64,000 bases of DNA, taken from assembly GCA_017399225.1 (NCBI GenBank), contig JAFQEB010000116.1:51747-115746 (forward strand), read 5' to 3'. This DNA is from Clostridia bacterium. GTDB taxonomy: Bacteria; Bacillota_A; Clostridia; Christensenellales; Aristaeellaceae. Below are positions 56,269 to 63,863 of this stretch, one piece after another; position 1 is the stretch's first letter, and each line of letters starts with the position of its first letter. The notes beneath the pieces are model-generated. The model was not told the DNA's origin. It saw only the letters and a program-made list of their open reading frames with translations, and made no database searches. Both the position numbers and the translations under genes were made by a program.

Positions 56269-57288
56269 ATGATGCACATCTTTTATGCCTTTTGCGGCGG
56301 GGCCTTCGGGGCAATGCTGGGGGGCTCGGCAGCCTTTGCGCTGACGGGCGTTTTCTGCGCCATTTCAATGGCGGCGCTGGCCGGCGGCGCGGATGCGTCC
56401 TTCCTCCATGCTGCCGTGGCCTTCGGGCCGATGATGCTGCCTGCGGTTTCCTATGCCGCCGGTGCGACCTCTGCCCACTATGCCCGCTGGCGGGGTTACA
56501 TCCCCTGGGGCGAGGGCCGCAATACTGATCGTGCCCTGATGCACCTGGGAAAGCCGGACGTGATCCTCTTCGGCGGATGCGTAGGCGCGCTGGGCTGGGT
56601 CTGGTGCGACCTGCTGGGCAAGGCGGGCGCCTCTGCATATCTGGATACCAGCGCCGCGTACATCTGGCTGATCACCCTGACGCTGAAGATCGTGCTGGAC
56701 CGCGAGGTATTCAGCACCCCCGACGCCGAATCCGCCCGGCTGGGCCGCTTCCACCGGCGGGCGAAGGCCTGGCAGCCGTCCATGACCCGCCCCTTCGACA
56801 TGGTGCTCTACGGCGGCGTGATCGCGGGCTTTGCGGCCTGCTGCACCCAGGAGATCCTGCACAGCAGCAGCGAGGCGATGCGGCAATACGGCGTGTTCCT
56901 CCCCTTCTCGGTCAGCTGCATCGTGCTGGTTTTGGGACAGGGCCGGACGAAGGTGCCCACGACGCACCATATCACCCTTTGCGCGGCCTACGCCGTGGCA
57001 GCAGGCGGCAGCATTGCCTGGGGCGTGCTCGCCGGGATCGCCGCGACCGTTGTATCGGACTTCCTGGGCCGTGCCTTCCACGTGCACGGGGACGTTTACA
57101 TCTGCCCTGCAGCCATGTCCATCGTGGTCGTTTCCCTGTTGGTGATGGGGCTGCTGCCCGCCCTTCAAGCCTATGCGCTGCCGGATGCGCTCATCTGGGG
57201 CTTGCTGGCGGCCATGGCTGCGGCCTGCGCCTGGCTGCAGCACCGGGAACGAGGCGCGCTTGTTCCGCCGATGGATGCAGCTCTCTGA
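56269..57288 (+). CDS. Polytopic membrane protein of unknown function (339 aa)
   Basis: About eight to nine hydrophobic segments with Gly/Ala-rich character in two similar halves (early GGAFGAMLGGSAAFALTGVFCAIS; later YAVAAGGSIAWGVLAGIAATVVSDFLG). Intervening HxxYARWRGYIPWGEGRN loop is polar. No transporter family motif recognised with certainty. GGGAGAA lies about 9 nt before ATG. Convergent with tatC. Confidence 0.8.
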   Translation: MMHIFYAFCGGAFGAMLGGSAAFALTGVFCAISMAALAGGADASFLHAAVAFGPMMLPAVSYAAGATSAHYARWRGYIPWGEGRNTDRALMHLGKPDVILFGGCVGALGWVWCDLLGKAGASAYLDTSAAYIWLITLTLKIVLDREVFSTPDAESARLGRFHRRAKAWQPSMTRPFDMVLYGGVIAGFAACCTQEILHSSSEAMRQYGVFLPFSVSCIVLVLGQGRTKVPTTHHITLCAAYAVAAGGSIAWGVLAGIAATVVSDFLGRAFHVHGDVYICPAAMSIVVVSLLVMGLLPALQAYALPDALIWGLLAAMAAACAWLQHRERGALVPPMDAAL

Positions 57289-57304
57289 CGCACCGGAGGC
57301 ATAT

Positions 57305-57336
57305 AAAAAACGCTCTGCAGCAGGCAGAGCGTTTTT
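57305..57336. terminator. Bidirectional terminator
   Basis: ACGCTCTGC/GCAGAGCGT stem with A-run before and T-run after, so it works on both strands. Confidence 0.92.
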
Positions 57337-57340
57337 CATA

Positions 57341-58081
57341 TCAGGCAGCTTCTTCCGCAGCCTTTTCTTTGGGCTTTACAAAGCGGGTGATGAGCAAACC
57401 GACCTCAAAGAGCAGGAGGATCGGGATGCCCAGCATGACCTGAGAGACCACGTCCGGCGGCGTCAGGATCGCAGCGACGACGGCGACTGCCAGGATCACG
57501 AACTTGCGCTTGCTGGCCAGCATCCGGTAGTTGGTGATCCCCATTTTCGTGGTCAGGTAGAGGGCCACGGGCAGCTCAAAGGCCAGGCCGAAGGGCACCA
57601 CGAATCCGAACAGGAAGCCGATGTACTTGTCGATGGACAGCATCGGCACTGCCAGGTTTTCGCCGGATACCAGGAAGAAATCCACCGCCAGCAGATACAC
57701 CGCGCCGTAGCAGAATGCCACGCCCAGGAGGAACAGCAGCACCATCACGAAGAACACAACGCGGAAGGTGCGCTTCTCGTTGGGGTACAGTGCCGGTTTG
57801 ATAAATGCCCATACCTGCCAGATGACAACGGGCGAAGATACCACGATGGCTGCAATGAAGGCGACCTTCATCTTCGTCACCAGGGCCTCGGACATGGCGG
57901 TGTAGATGATCTCGATATTCCTGGCCACGATCGGCTCCACCAGCAGCGCCATCAGCTGGTCGATCAGGGCATAAAAGATCACCACAAAGGCAATGCCGAT
58001 CGCCGCAGCGCTGACGACCAGCATCTTGCGCATTGCGGCCAGGTGTGAAAGGATCGATTGTTTCTTATCCTGCTGATCCAT
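57341..58081 (-). CDS. tatC: Sec-independent translocase subunit TatC
   Basis: 246 residues from ATG 58081 (AGGAGG 7 nt upstream; TTG 58087 is an alternative). Six transmembrane segments; N-terminal SILSHLAAMRKMLVVSA with the conserved LxxLR-type helix, FIKPALYPNEKRTFR loop (cytoplasmic recognition site for the twin-arginine motif), GFVVPFGLAFELPV and LTPPDVVSQVMLGIPILLLFE, all family signatures. Separated from tatA by an unusual 290-nt structured spacer. Confidence 0.96.
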   Translation of the reverse strand: MDQQDKKQSILSHLAAMRKMLVVSAAAIGIAFVVIFYALIDQLMALLVEPIVARNIEIIYTAMSEALVTKMKVAFIAAIVVSSPVVIWQVWAFIKPALYPNEKRTFRVVFFVMVLLFLLGVAFCYGAVYLLAVDFFLVSGENLAVPMLSIDKYIGFLFGFVVPFGLAFELPVALYLTTKMGITNYRMLASKRKFVILAVAVVAAILTPPDVVSQVMLGIPILLLFEVGLLITRFVKPKEKAAEEAA

Positions 58082-58106
58082 ATACAACCTCCTCCATCAA
58101 AAGGAG

Positions 58107-58382
58107 ACCGATGGATCAATCGGCCTCAGACAGTCAAATAAGTCAACTCTTTGTCACAGTAACTCGCCGTCGGCAGACTCTGAATCGAAAATCGGCGAGC
58201 CCCATCGGGGCGGCTAAACGGGGCAATGCCCCTGTGCGGCGATTTTCGCGCTTTTCCGTCAGGAAAAGCTTCCCTACGCGAGGGAACGACCGGACGCGTA
58301 GCGACCAGTGACCGAGTGCATATCTCGAAAAAGTGCCTAAAGCACTTTTTCGACGCCCTGGAACCGATGGATCAATCGGCCT
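58107..58382. repeat. Structured insert between tatA and tatC with 20-bp direct repeats
   Basis: The 20-mer ACCGATGGATCAATCGGCCT occurs at 58107-58126 and 58363-58382; the second copy contains the tatA stop. The 236 bases between hold at least five hairpins: an outer CGAAAATCG/CGATTTTCG helix (about 58186-58249) enclosing GCCCC/GGGGC and GGGGC/GCCCC stem-loops, CTTTTCC/GGAAAAG (58252-58269), TCCCT/AGGGA, and the 11-bp CGAAAAAGTGC/GCACTTTTTCG (58326-58352). No coding frame with a ribosome binding site. Confidence 0.8.
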
Positions 58383-58551
58383 TGCTTTCTTCCTTCTTTT
58401 CGGTATTGGCAGGCTCCTCCGCCTTGATCTCCTTCTTGAAGTCGCGGATGGACTGGCCCAGGGCCTTGCCCACGCCGGCCAGCTTGCCGCCGCCAAAGAG
58501 TACCAGCGCCAGAACCACAATCAGAATGATCTCCGTCGTACCAAGATGCAT
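58372..58551 (-). CDS. tatA: Sec-independent translocase subunit TatA
   Basis: 59 residues, normal for short TatA. Starts MHLGTTEIILIVVLALVLFGGGKLAG in two parts: a membrane helix (5-19), the FG hinge (19-20), then amphipathic helix VGKALGQSIRDFKKEIKAEE and a short charged tail. It forms the protein-conducting assembly with TatC. The stop lies inside a 20-bp repeat. Preceded by GGAGG. Confidence 0.95.
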   Translation of the reverse strand: MHLGTTEIILIVVLALVLFGGGKLAGVGKALGQSIRDFKKEIKAEEPANTEKKEESKAD

Positions 58552-58590
58552 GATGTACCTCCATGATTCTTCGGCAAATGCCTGTTTGAT

Positions 58591-58923
58591 TTACGCCTTC
58601 AGGGTCTCGCTGATCTCCTGCTGGGCTGCGTCGACGGCCTTTTCCGCCTCAGCGACGCTGCGGTTCAGCTCGGCCCCGGTTTCCTTGATCTCGGCAGAGA
58701 CGTCCGCATCCTTCACGGTCTTTTTGATGTCGTCCGCCGTATCCCGGAACTCCTTGGAGAACTCGTCCCAGCCGGTTTCCTTCTTGATCTCACGGATGAT
58801 CCGGCGGGCTGCCTTCACCTGCCGGGCAAGCCACCGGGCCACCTTGGGCAGATCCTTCGGGCCCACGACAAGGAACGCGACCAGCAGAACCAGCACGAGC
58901 TCCATGATGCCAATGTTGAACAT
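58591..58923 (-). CDS. tatB: Sec-independent translocase subunit TatB-like
   Basis: 110 residues. N-terminal helix MFNIGIMELVLVLLVAFLVVGPKDLP with the TatB-type Glu8 and GP hinge, followed by a longer amphipathic/coiled-coil region (KVARWLARQVKAARRIIREIK and KKTVKDADVSAEIKETGAELNRSV). The MFxIGxxEL start and length favour TatB over a second TatA. First gene of the tatB-tatA-tatC operon, which is rarer in Bacillota than TatA-TatC alone. Confidence 0.9.
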   Translation of the reverse strand: MFNIGIMELVLVLLVAFLVVGPKDLPKVARWLARQVKAARRIIREIKKETGWDEFSKEFRDTADDIKKTVKDADVSAEIKETGAELNRSVAEAEKAVDAAQQEISETLKA

Positions 58924-58967
58924 ACCGCCGCGCTCCTTTCGTCAGATTCCGTTCTCAAGTAGGTTAT

Positions 58968-58996
58968 ATTATACTACATGAAGAGCCAAAAGTAAA
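58968..58996 (-). promoter_or_regulatory. Promoter of tatBAC
   Basis: Minus-strand TATAAT at 58968-58973 with TTTACT 17 nt upstream (58991-58996), 45 nt before tatB. Confidence 0.72.
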
Positions 58997-59031
58997 TCCC
59001 TACTTTTTTTAGGATTTTCCCGTTTCACCAC

Positions 59032-59060
59032 TTGCCAAAAGGATAACTAAGTTGTATAAT
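59032..59060 (+). promoter_or_regulatory. Promoter of the Tat-exported flavoprotein gene
   Basis: TTGCCA (59032-59037), 17-nt spacer, TATAAT (59055-59060). Divergent from the tat promoter, with only 35 nt between the two -35 boxes. Confidence 0.87.
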
Positions 59061-59144
59061 GGTTGTACCCGATTAGCATGTGAACAGAATGGCTGTAACC
59101 TTTGCCCTCTGTTTGCACGACCACCCAAAGAGGAGGAAATTACA

Positions 59145-60107
59145 ATGAGCAAGATGGAACAGACCCGCCGCGACTTTCTGAAGCTGGCCGGCAAGACCGT
59201 TCTGGGCGCTGCTGCCCTGACCGCCGTTCCCGCTGTGGTGAAGGCTGACGCCACCACGGAAATCGCCGCTCCTGCGTTCCCCTGGACCTGGCCCGGCCTG
59301 GACGTGAAGGAAGTTCAGGACAAGATCTATGCCAACTTCTTCGCCAAGGGCGGCTGCTGCGCTGGCGTTGCTTCCGGTATCCTGGATCTGCTGGCTGAGA
59401 AGTACGGCTACCCCTACAACCAGATCGACGGCCGCATGTTTGCCCACGGCGGCGGCGGTTATGGCCGTCGTAACCTGTGCGGCTCCCTGGGCGGCGCCTT
59501 CGCTGTGCTGAACCTGTTCACCACCGGCGGCGATATGAGCGGCATCCGTAACGAGATCTACACCTGGTACGAGAGCACCGCTTTCCCGATCTACCAGCCC
59601 GCTGACAAGCCCGAGCATCCCGTGCACTCCGTGGCTGGCACCGAGCTGTGCAAGGATTCTGTCGGCAACTGGATGGCTGCTTCCGGTCACGAGTTCGGCG
59701 ATCCCGAGCGCGGCGTGCGCTGCGCCTCCCTGTCCGCTGACGTGGGCGGCAAGCTGGTCGAGCTGCTGAACGCTCACTTCGCCGGCAAGGCTGCCGAGGC
59801 TGCCCCTGCCGAGCCCGAGCTGCCCAAGAACACCTTCGTGGGCGTTGGTCAGGGCTTCGAGGGCAAGATCGAAGCGACCGTCACCTTCGACGACAACGGC
59901 AAGATCACCAACATCACGACCAAGCACAACGAGACCGCCGGCTTCTCCGACTCCACCTTCAACAAGCTGGTGCCCGCCATCATCGCTGCCGGCACCGTTG
60001 AAGAGGGCATCGACGTCACCTCCGGCGCGACCTCCAAGAAGTCCAATGCTGGTCTGCTGGAAGCCGTCAACGACGCTATCCGTCAGTACGAGGCCTCCAA
60101 GAAGTAA
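59145..60107 (+). CDS. Tat-exported redox protein: C_GCAxxG_C_C-like domain plus FMN-binding domain
   Basis: 320 residues from ATG 59145 (AGGAGG 8 nt upstream). Twin-arginine signal TRRDFLK (R8, R9), hydrophobic core, cleavage near VKADA. Residues about 50-210 hold C71, C72 (GGCCAGVASG), C112 (NLCGSLGGA), C169 and C193, matching the C_GCAxxG_C_C redox pattern. Residues about 230-315 are an FMN_bind domain with DVTSGAT; Thr296 would be the covalent FMN site for ApbE. Codons are GCT-rich compared with neighbours, suggesting high expression. Likely extracytoplasmic reductase or electron carrier. Confidence 0.9.
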   Translation: MSKMEQTRRDFLKLAGKTVLGAAALTAVPAVVKADATTEIAAPAFPWTWPGLDVKEVQDKIYANFFAKGGCCAGVASGILDLLAEKYGYPYNQIDGRMFAHGGGGYGRRNLCGSLGGAFAVLNLFTTGGDMSGIRNEIYTWYESTAFPIYQPADKPEHPVHSVAGTELCKDSVGNWMAASGHEFGDPERGVRCASLSADVGGKLVELLNAHFAGKAAEAAPAEPELPKNTFVGVGQGFEGKIEATVTFDDNGKITNITTKHNETAGFSDSTFNKLVPAIIAAGTVEEGIDVTSGATSKKSNAGLLEAVNDAIRQYEASKK

Positions 60108-60121
60108 TCCAGTCCACTTCC

Positions 60122-60146
60122 CTCCCCGGTTCGCCGGGGAGTTTTT
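60122..60146 (+). terminator. Intrinsic terminator of the Tat-substrate gene
   Basis: CTCCCCGG-TTCG-CCGGGGAG tetraloop hairpin followed by TTTTTCATT. Confidence 0.92.
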
Positions 60147-60249
60147 CATTGCAAAAGGAGCCTCCGTCCAGGAGCTCTTTTGTCAAGGAGAGAATTCCCG
60201 CTTAGCGTAATTTCTCTGAAACATCTTCCCCGAACAATTGAAAACACAA

Positions 60250-60286
60250 ACAGCTCCGCATGGCGTAACTGCCTGCGGAGCTGTTC
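60250..60286 (-). terminator. Intrinsic terminator of the SH3-domain gene operon
   Basis: Perfect 12-bp stem AACAGCTCCGCA/TGCGGAGCTGTT; on the minus strand followed by TGTGTTTTC. Confidence 0.85.
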
Positions 60287-60320
60287 CGTTTGTCTGGTTA
60301 TTTTGCGCACCTTTCTGTGA

Positions 60321-61262
60321 TCAGAATTCCCGCAGGATCAGGCTGCCGTCCTCGCCGCTGATCTCAATGAACGCGAAATGATACACACCGTTGGCATCCG
60401 CATACCCTACCGCCAGATTGGGCACATCGCCCCAGATCACAGCGCCGACGGACAGAGGATGCTCCGGATCCAGCTGATACTGAATGTCCTCCAGCGTTGC
60501 CTCGTACACCTCATCGCCGGTTTCGTCATCCCAGGAAGTCATCGACACACTGAACAGATGCACATGGCTGATCGCGGTATCCGGGTACAGGACAAATTCC
60601 AACTTGGGGAGCTCCGGATCATCTGCCTCCATGTAGTCGAGGTACTCATACACCTTGTATTCGTATTCCTTGATGGGGAAATCGTTCAGATATGCGATCC
60701 TGAGTTCAGGAAGCGGCACTTCGAAGTCCTCGTTACCAGGATTGGTGTACAAAGTAATCTGCAGCGGGAAGTGCAGCATTTCGCTGTAAACTTCCGCATG
60801 CAGCAGATCGATGAAGCCACAGCGGCTGCCCCATTCCACGTAGACCCTGCCATTGTCCATGATGTGACAGTTACGGACGATGGTGTTTGCCGGAATGCAG
60901 TCGATCGGCTCCGTGCTGTCGATCAGGGCGTAGAAGGGCGCGCCATCGAGGATAGTGATCATCATGGCGCTGAAGGTGAGTCTTCCCTCGCTGGGCTGCA
61001 GATACTTCGCCAGGATGTAGCCGCTGTATCCGTCGTACTCCGCGTAGATCCACGCATCGTCAATCTGCTGGCAGTTGTCCACGATGGCTCCCAGGGAGAC
61101 CTTTACCAGCCGTTTGGCGGAGGTGCTGGGCCTTTGCCGCAGGGACACCCACTCATTGCAGTTCACGACCTCCATGTTGCCGATGTACTCGTCATCAGCA
61201 GACGCCGGAAGAATTGCCAACACCATACACAGCAGCAAAAACAGTGCAGCAAGGCGCTTCAT
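60321..61262 (-). CDS. Secreted bacterial SH3-domain protein (313 aa)
   Basis: Signal peptide MKRLAALFLLLCMVLAILPASADD. Residues about 30-90 form an SH3b-type domain (EWVSLRQRPSTSAKRLVKVSLGAIVDNCQQ, WIYAEYDGYSGYILAKYLQ), a second weaker one about 100-150 (NGRVYVEWGSRCGFIDL). The rest is acidic and Tyr-rich without a known motif. SH3b domains usually bind cell wall or peptides. Likely a wall-associated protein; no enzyme domain. Confidence 0.85.
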   Translation of the reverse strand: MKRLAALFLLLCMVLAILPASADDEYIGNMEVVNCNEWVSLRQRPSTSAKRLVKVSLGAIVDNCQQIDDAWIYAEYDGYSGYILAKYLQPSEGRLTFSAMMITILDGAPFYALIDSTEPIDCIPANTIVRNCHIMDNGRVYVEWGSRCGFIDLLHAEVYSEMLHFPLQITLYTNPGNEDFEVPLPELRIAYLNDFPIKEYEYKVYEYLDYMEADDPELPKLEFVLYPDTAISHVHLFSVSMTSWDDETGDEVYEATLEDIQYQLDPEHPLSVGAVIWGDVPNLAVGYADANGVYHFAFIEISGEDGSLILREF

Positions 61263-61296
61263 ATGCCCGCCTCCTTTTCCGATAGTTGATACAGTT

Positions 61297-62565
61297 TCAG
61301 TTCTTTTCTTCGATCTTCTTGCGATCCTTCTTGGTGTACTGGTAGTTGTCTGATTCCAGCGTCAGGTTCAGACCGCCCTCGCAGGCATAGCCGGAGGCTC
61401 CGCTTTGCGCCGTGGCCTGTTTGAGCTTGCCGATCATCGTGCCCACAATACCGATGGTCACAAACAGCGCAAAGATGGCGGCCATGAGCAGCGTGCCGCT
61501 CCCCAGCGCCTTGGTCAGGTGCAGGATCAGCGCCGTCAGCCCCAGAACGCCGGCGAAGGAGACGGCGCCCCACAGGAAGGCCTTGCCCTTGGCCGTGGGC
61601 ACATTGCAGGTGAGCCTGCCAGTCTGGCCGTTGATGGCGAAGGTGTAGGTCTTTCCGTCCTTTACCGTAGTGATCAGCCACACGGGCAGCAGCACCGGCG
61701 TGACCTTGCTGCCCGCCACATGGACGCTGCTGCTTTTCTCGGACAGGCTGGTATAGCCGTCGATGGTGTCCTCCAGCGCGGACTTGAAGCTGCCGGTAGC
61801 TCGGTTGACAGCGCGGGCTTCGCAGGCGTCAGCGTCCACATCGGCATGGTCTGCCATCGCGCCGGAAAGCACCGCAGGCGTGAAGGCGACGGCCTTCGTG
61901 AGGTCATAGGGCTCCAGCGATTCGGTGATCTTGTCATCCATCTTGACGCTGCCGTCCACCGGGATGTTCTCAAAGCTCATGCTGCCCCCGCGGCGGACGG
62001 TGTAGTGCTCCACCTCGGTGACCTCGTAATCGCCGTCGGTGTAGCTGGATTCCTTCTCCGCATCATAAACAACGCTGCCGTGCGCCTCACAGTCAAACAG
62101 CCAGTAGGGCACGAAAAGCTTGCGCATCTCGGCGATCTGGTTATCCTTCTTGAAGATGTTGGGCAGCAGCGCCTTACCCTTGAAGTAGCCGTAGAACATC
62201 TCCTGGGCCTGCTCCTTGGTGATAACGAAGGGCACTACCAGCTCCGGGCGGATGCCGCCGTCGATGCGGTCCGGCAGGATGGTCGGGCTGCCGCAGTAGG
62301 GGCACGCGGTGGCGGTGGTGGTGCTTTCGGTGATCAGCTCTGCGCCGCAGGTCTTGCAGTTGTAGGCCTGCAGCTGCGCGACGTCAGCGGCGGCGTAGCC
62401 TTGCGTGGGCAGATCGAAATCGACGTCGGCGTTTGTTTGGGACGCATACCGGGCCTCGATCTCCTCCACCTCAAACTCGCTCGCACAAGCGGAGCACTTC
62501 ATCTTCTTGCCCTCATATACCAGAGGCGAGGCGCAGTTGGGGCATTTGTAGGCGACGGTACTCAT
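61297..62565 (-). CDS. Zinc-ribbon membrane protein (422 aa)
   Basis: Two N-terminal zinc ribbons: CPNC..CSAC (residues 9-32) and CKTC..CPYC (about 75-95), then a 200-residue domain (FVITKEQAQEMFYGYFKGKALLPNIF, VPYWLFDCEAHGSVVYDAE) and two C-terminal transmembrane segments (FLWGAVSFAGVLGLTALILHL, LLMAAIFALFVTIGIVGTMI). No signal peptide, so the ribbons are cytoplasmic. Commonly seen as a TFIIB-type zinc-ribbon protein near envelope-stress genes. Function unknown. Confidence 0.85.
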   Translation of the reverse strand: MSTVAYKCPNCASPLVYEGKKMKCSACASEFEVEEIEARYASQTNADVDFDLPTQGYAAADVAQLQAYNCKTCGAELITESTTTATACPYCGSPTILPDRIDGGIRPELVVPFVITKEQAQEMFYGYFKGKALLPNIFKKDNQIAEMRKLFVPYWLFDCEAHGSVVYDAEKESSYTDGDYEVTEVEHYTVRRGGSMSFENIPVDGSVKMDDKITESLEPYDLTKAVAFTPAVLSGAMADHADVDADACEARAVNRATGSFKSALEDTIDGYTSLSEKSSSVHVAGSKVTPVLLPVWLITTVKDGKTYTFAINGQTGRLTCNVPTAKGKAFLWGAVSFAGVLGLTALILHLTKALGSGTLLMAAIFALFVTIGIVGTMIGKLKQATAQSGASGYACEGGLNLTLESDNYQYTKKDRKKIEEKN

Positions 62566-62629
62566 GGTTTCCCTTCTTTCATCGTGAATTGGCAGGCTTC
62601 GGCCTCCTGTACCTGCGGTTTACCTCAGG

Positions 62630-63796
62630 TTACTCGGTGGGCGTCAGCGCATATACCACGGGGCACAGCGTGCAGCACTGCTCCTCCATCGTCTCGTTCA
62701 CAAGCCGCAGCACCATCAGGGAACCCTCACCGTACTGCGCGTTCCAAAGGGTTATCTGGCTGTTCAGATGGCCCTCGAACATGACCTTGTGGTTGATGAC
62801 CATCGGCTGATCTTCCGGTTCGCAGTTATCCAGCCACAGCTGGTACAGGCGATTCAGCTCCGTCTGCCAGGCAACGGCATAGGCGTTGGCGATATCCGCT
62901 TCGCTGGCATCCTCGGGCAGCTCGTCCGTGGCATGCATGCGGATATTCGCGTGCACCTCGCAGGTTTCCCAGTATTGCTTACCGTTCTCGTCAATCTCCA
63001 GGGAGCTGCAGCAGGGCGCATAGGCGTCCTCCGGCACGCCGAATTCCGCATTCCATGCAGCATCCAGCGCAGAGAGCGTCTGGGGCCAGGCGATGCCGTC
63101 GGCCGCCAGGCCGTGCTCCTTCTGGAAGGATTTCACGGCCGCTTGCGTCTTCTTGCCGAACTTGCCGTCCACCTTGTCGTTGAGGCAGTCCAGGTCAGTC
63201 AGCTTCTGCTGCAGATCCTTGACCTCGTCGGAGTGGCCCTTGATATCCTTGTAGAGGGTTCCCTCGGGATAGTACGCCTCCGTCTGCTTCTTCTTGCAGA
63301 GGCGGCAGGTGCGGGTACGGGTGCCCTTGGAATGGTCGGTGGCCTCCTCGGTGATCGTCCACTCGCCGTACTTGTGGCTCTTCTCGATCACGCGGGTGCC
63401 GGACAGGCCGCAGACCTCGCAGACCGTACGCATGGAGCCTGTCTTCTTACAGGTGGCTTCCTCCAGAACATAGGAATCCTTCCACTTATGCCCCGGCGCG
63501 TTCACGGTCTCAATGCGGGTCTCGCCACAGTTGCCGCACATGTACCGTTTGAAGCCGTCCTCGGTACAATCAGCCTCCTGGCCGGTCACATAGGCCCAGT
63601 CGTGGCCATAGGCCTTGTCGGTGATCTCCTTCACGGTGTGGCCGCAGTCGTTGCACTTCAGGAGATAGTAACCGTCGCTCTCGCAGGTCACCTTTTTCAC
63701 GTCGACCATGTCATAGGTATGATGGCATTCTGCCAGAGCCGTCGTAGCCAGCAGCAGTACGGACAGCAGCACCAGCATCGTCAGGAGCTTCTTCAT
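62630..63796 (-). CDS. Secreted Cys-repeat and peptidoglycan-binding protein (388 aa)
   Basis: From ATG 63796 (AAAGGAG 9 nt upstream; ATG 63802 is too close). Signal peptide KKLLTMLVLLSVLLLATTALAE. Residues about 20-165 contain four repeats of the form C-x-x-x-G-x5-C-x2-C-G with spaced GH(D/K)W; the fourth has lost its first Cys (ATDHSKGTRTRTCRLC). Residues about 190-250 are a PG_binding_1 domain (SDEVKDLQQKLTDLDCLNDKVDGKFGKKTQAAVKSFQ split over the fold). C-terminal domain unknown. Confidence 0.87.
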   Translation of the reverse strand: MKKLLTMLVLLSVLLLATTALAECHHTYDMVDVKKVTCESDGYYLLKCNDCGHTVKEITDKAYGHDWAYVTGQEADCTEDGFKRYMCGNCGETRIETVNAPGHKWKDSYVLEEATCKKTGSMRTVCEVCGLSGTRVIEKSHKYGEWTITEEATDHSKGTRTRTCRLCKKKQTEAYYPEGTLYKDIKGHSDEVKDLQQKLTDLDCLNDKVDGKFGKKTQAAVKSFQKEHGLAADGIAWPQTLSALDAAWNAEFGVPEDAYAPCCSSLEIDENGKQYWETCEVHANIRMHATDELPEDASEADIANAYAVAWQTELNRLYQLWLDNCEPEDQPMVINHKVMFEGHLNSQITLWNAQYGEGSLMVLRLVNETMEEQCCTLCPVVYALTPTE

Positions 63797-63825
63797 TTCC
63801 ATTTCTCCTTTGCGTAAAAGGCATA

Positions 63826-63851
63826 CTGCCTGCCGGTTTCCCGACAGGCAG
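63826..63851 (-). terminator. Hairpin between the partial gene and the Cys-repeat gene
   Basis: CTGCCTG/CAGGCAG stem with an inner CGG/CCG pair; on the minus strand followed by TATGCCTTTTACG. Weak terminator. Confidence 0.5.
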
Positions 63852-63863
63852 CAGCGGTCGTTC

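Noticed and set aside
58107..58382. Insertion sequence between tatA and tatC
   Set aside because: No transposase frame or terminal inverted repeats at the direct-repeat edges; kept only as a structured element with unknown origin.
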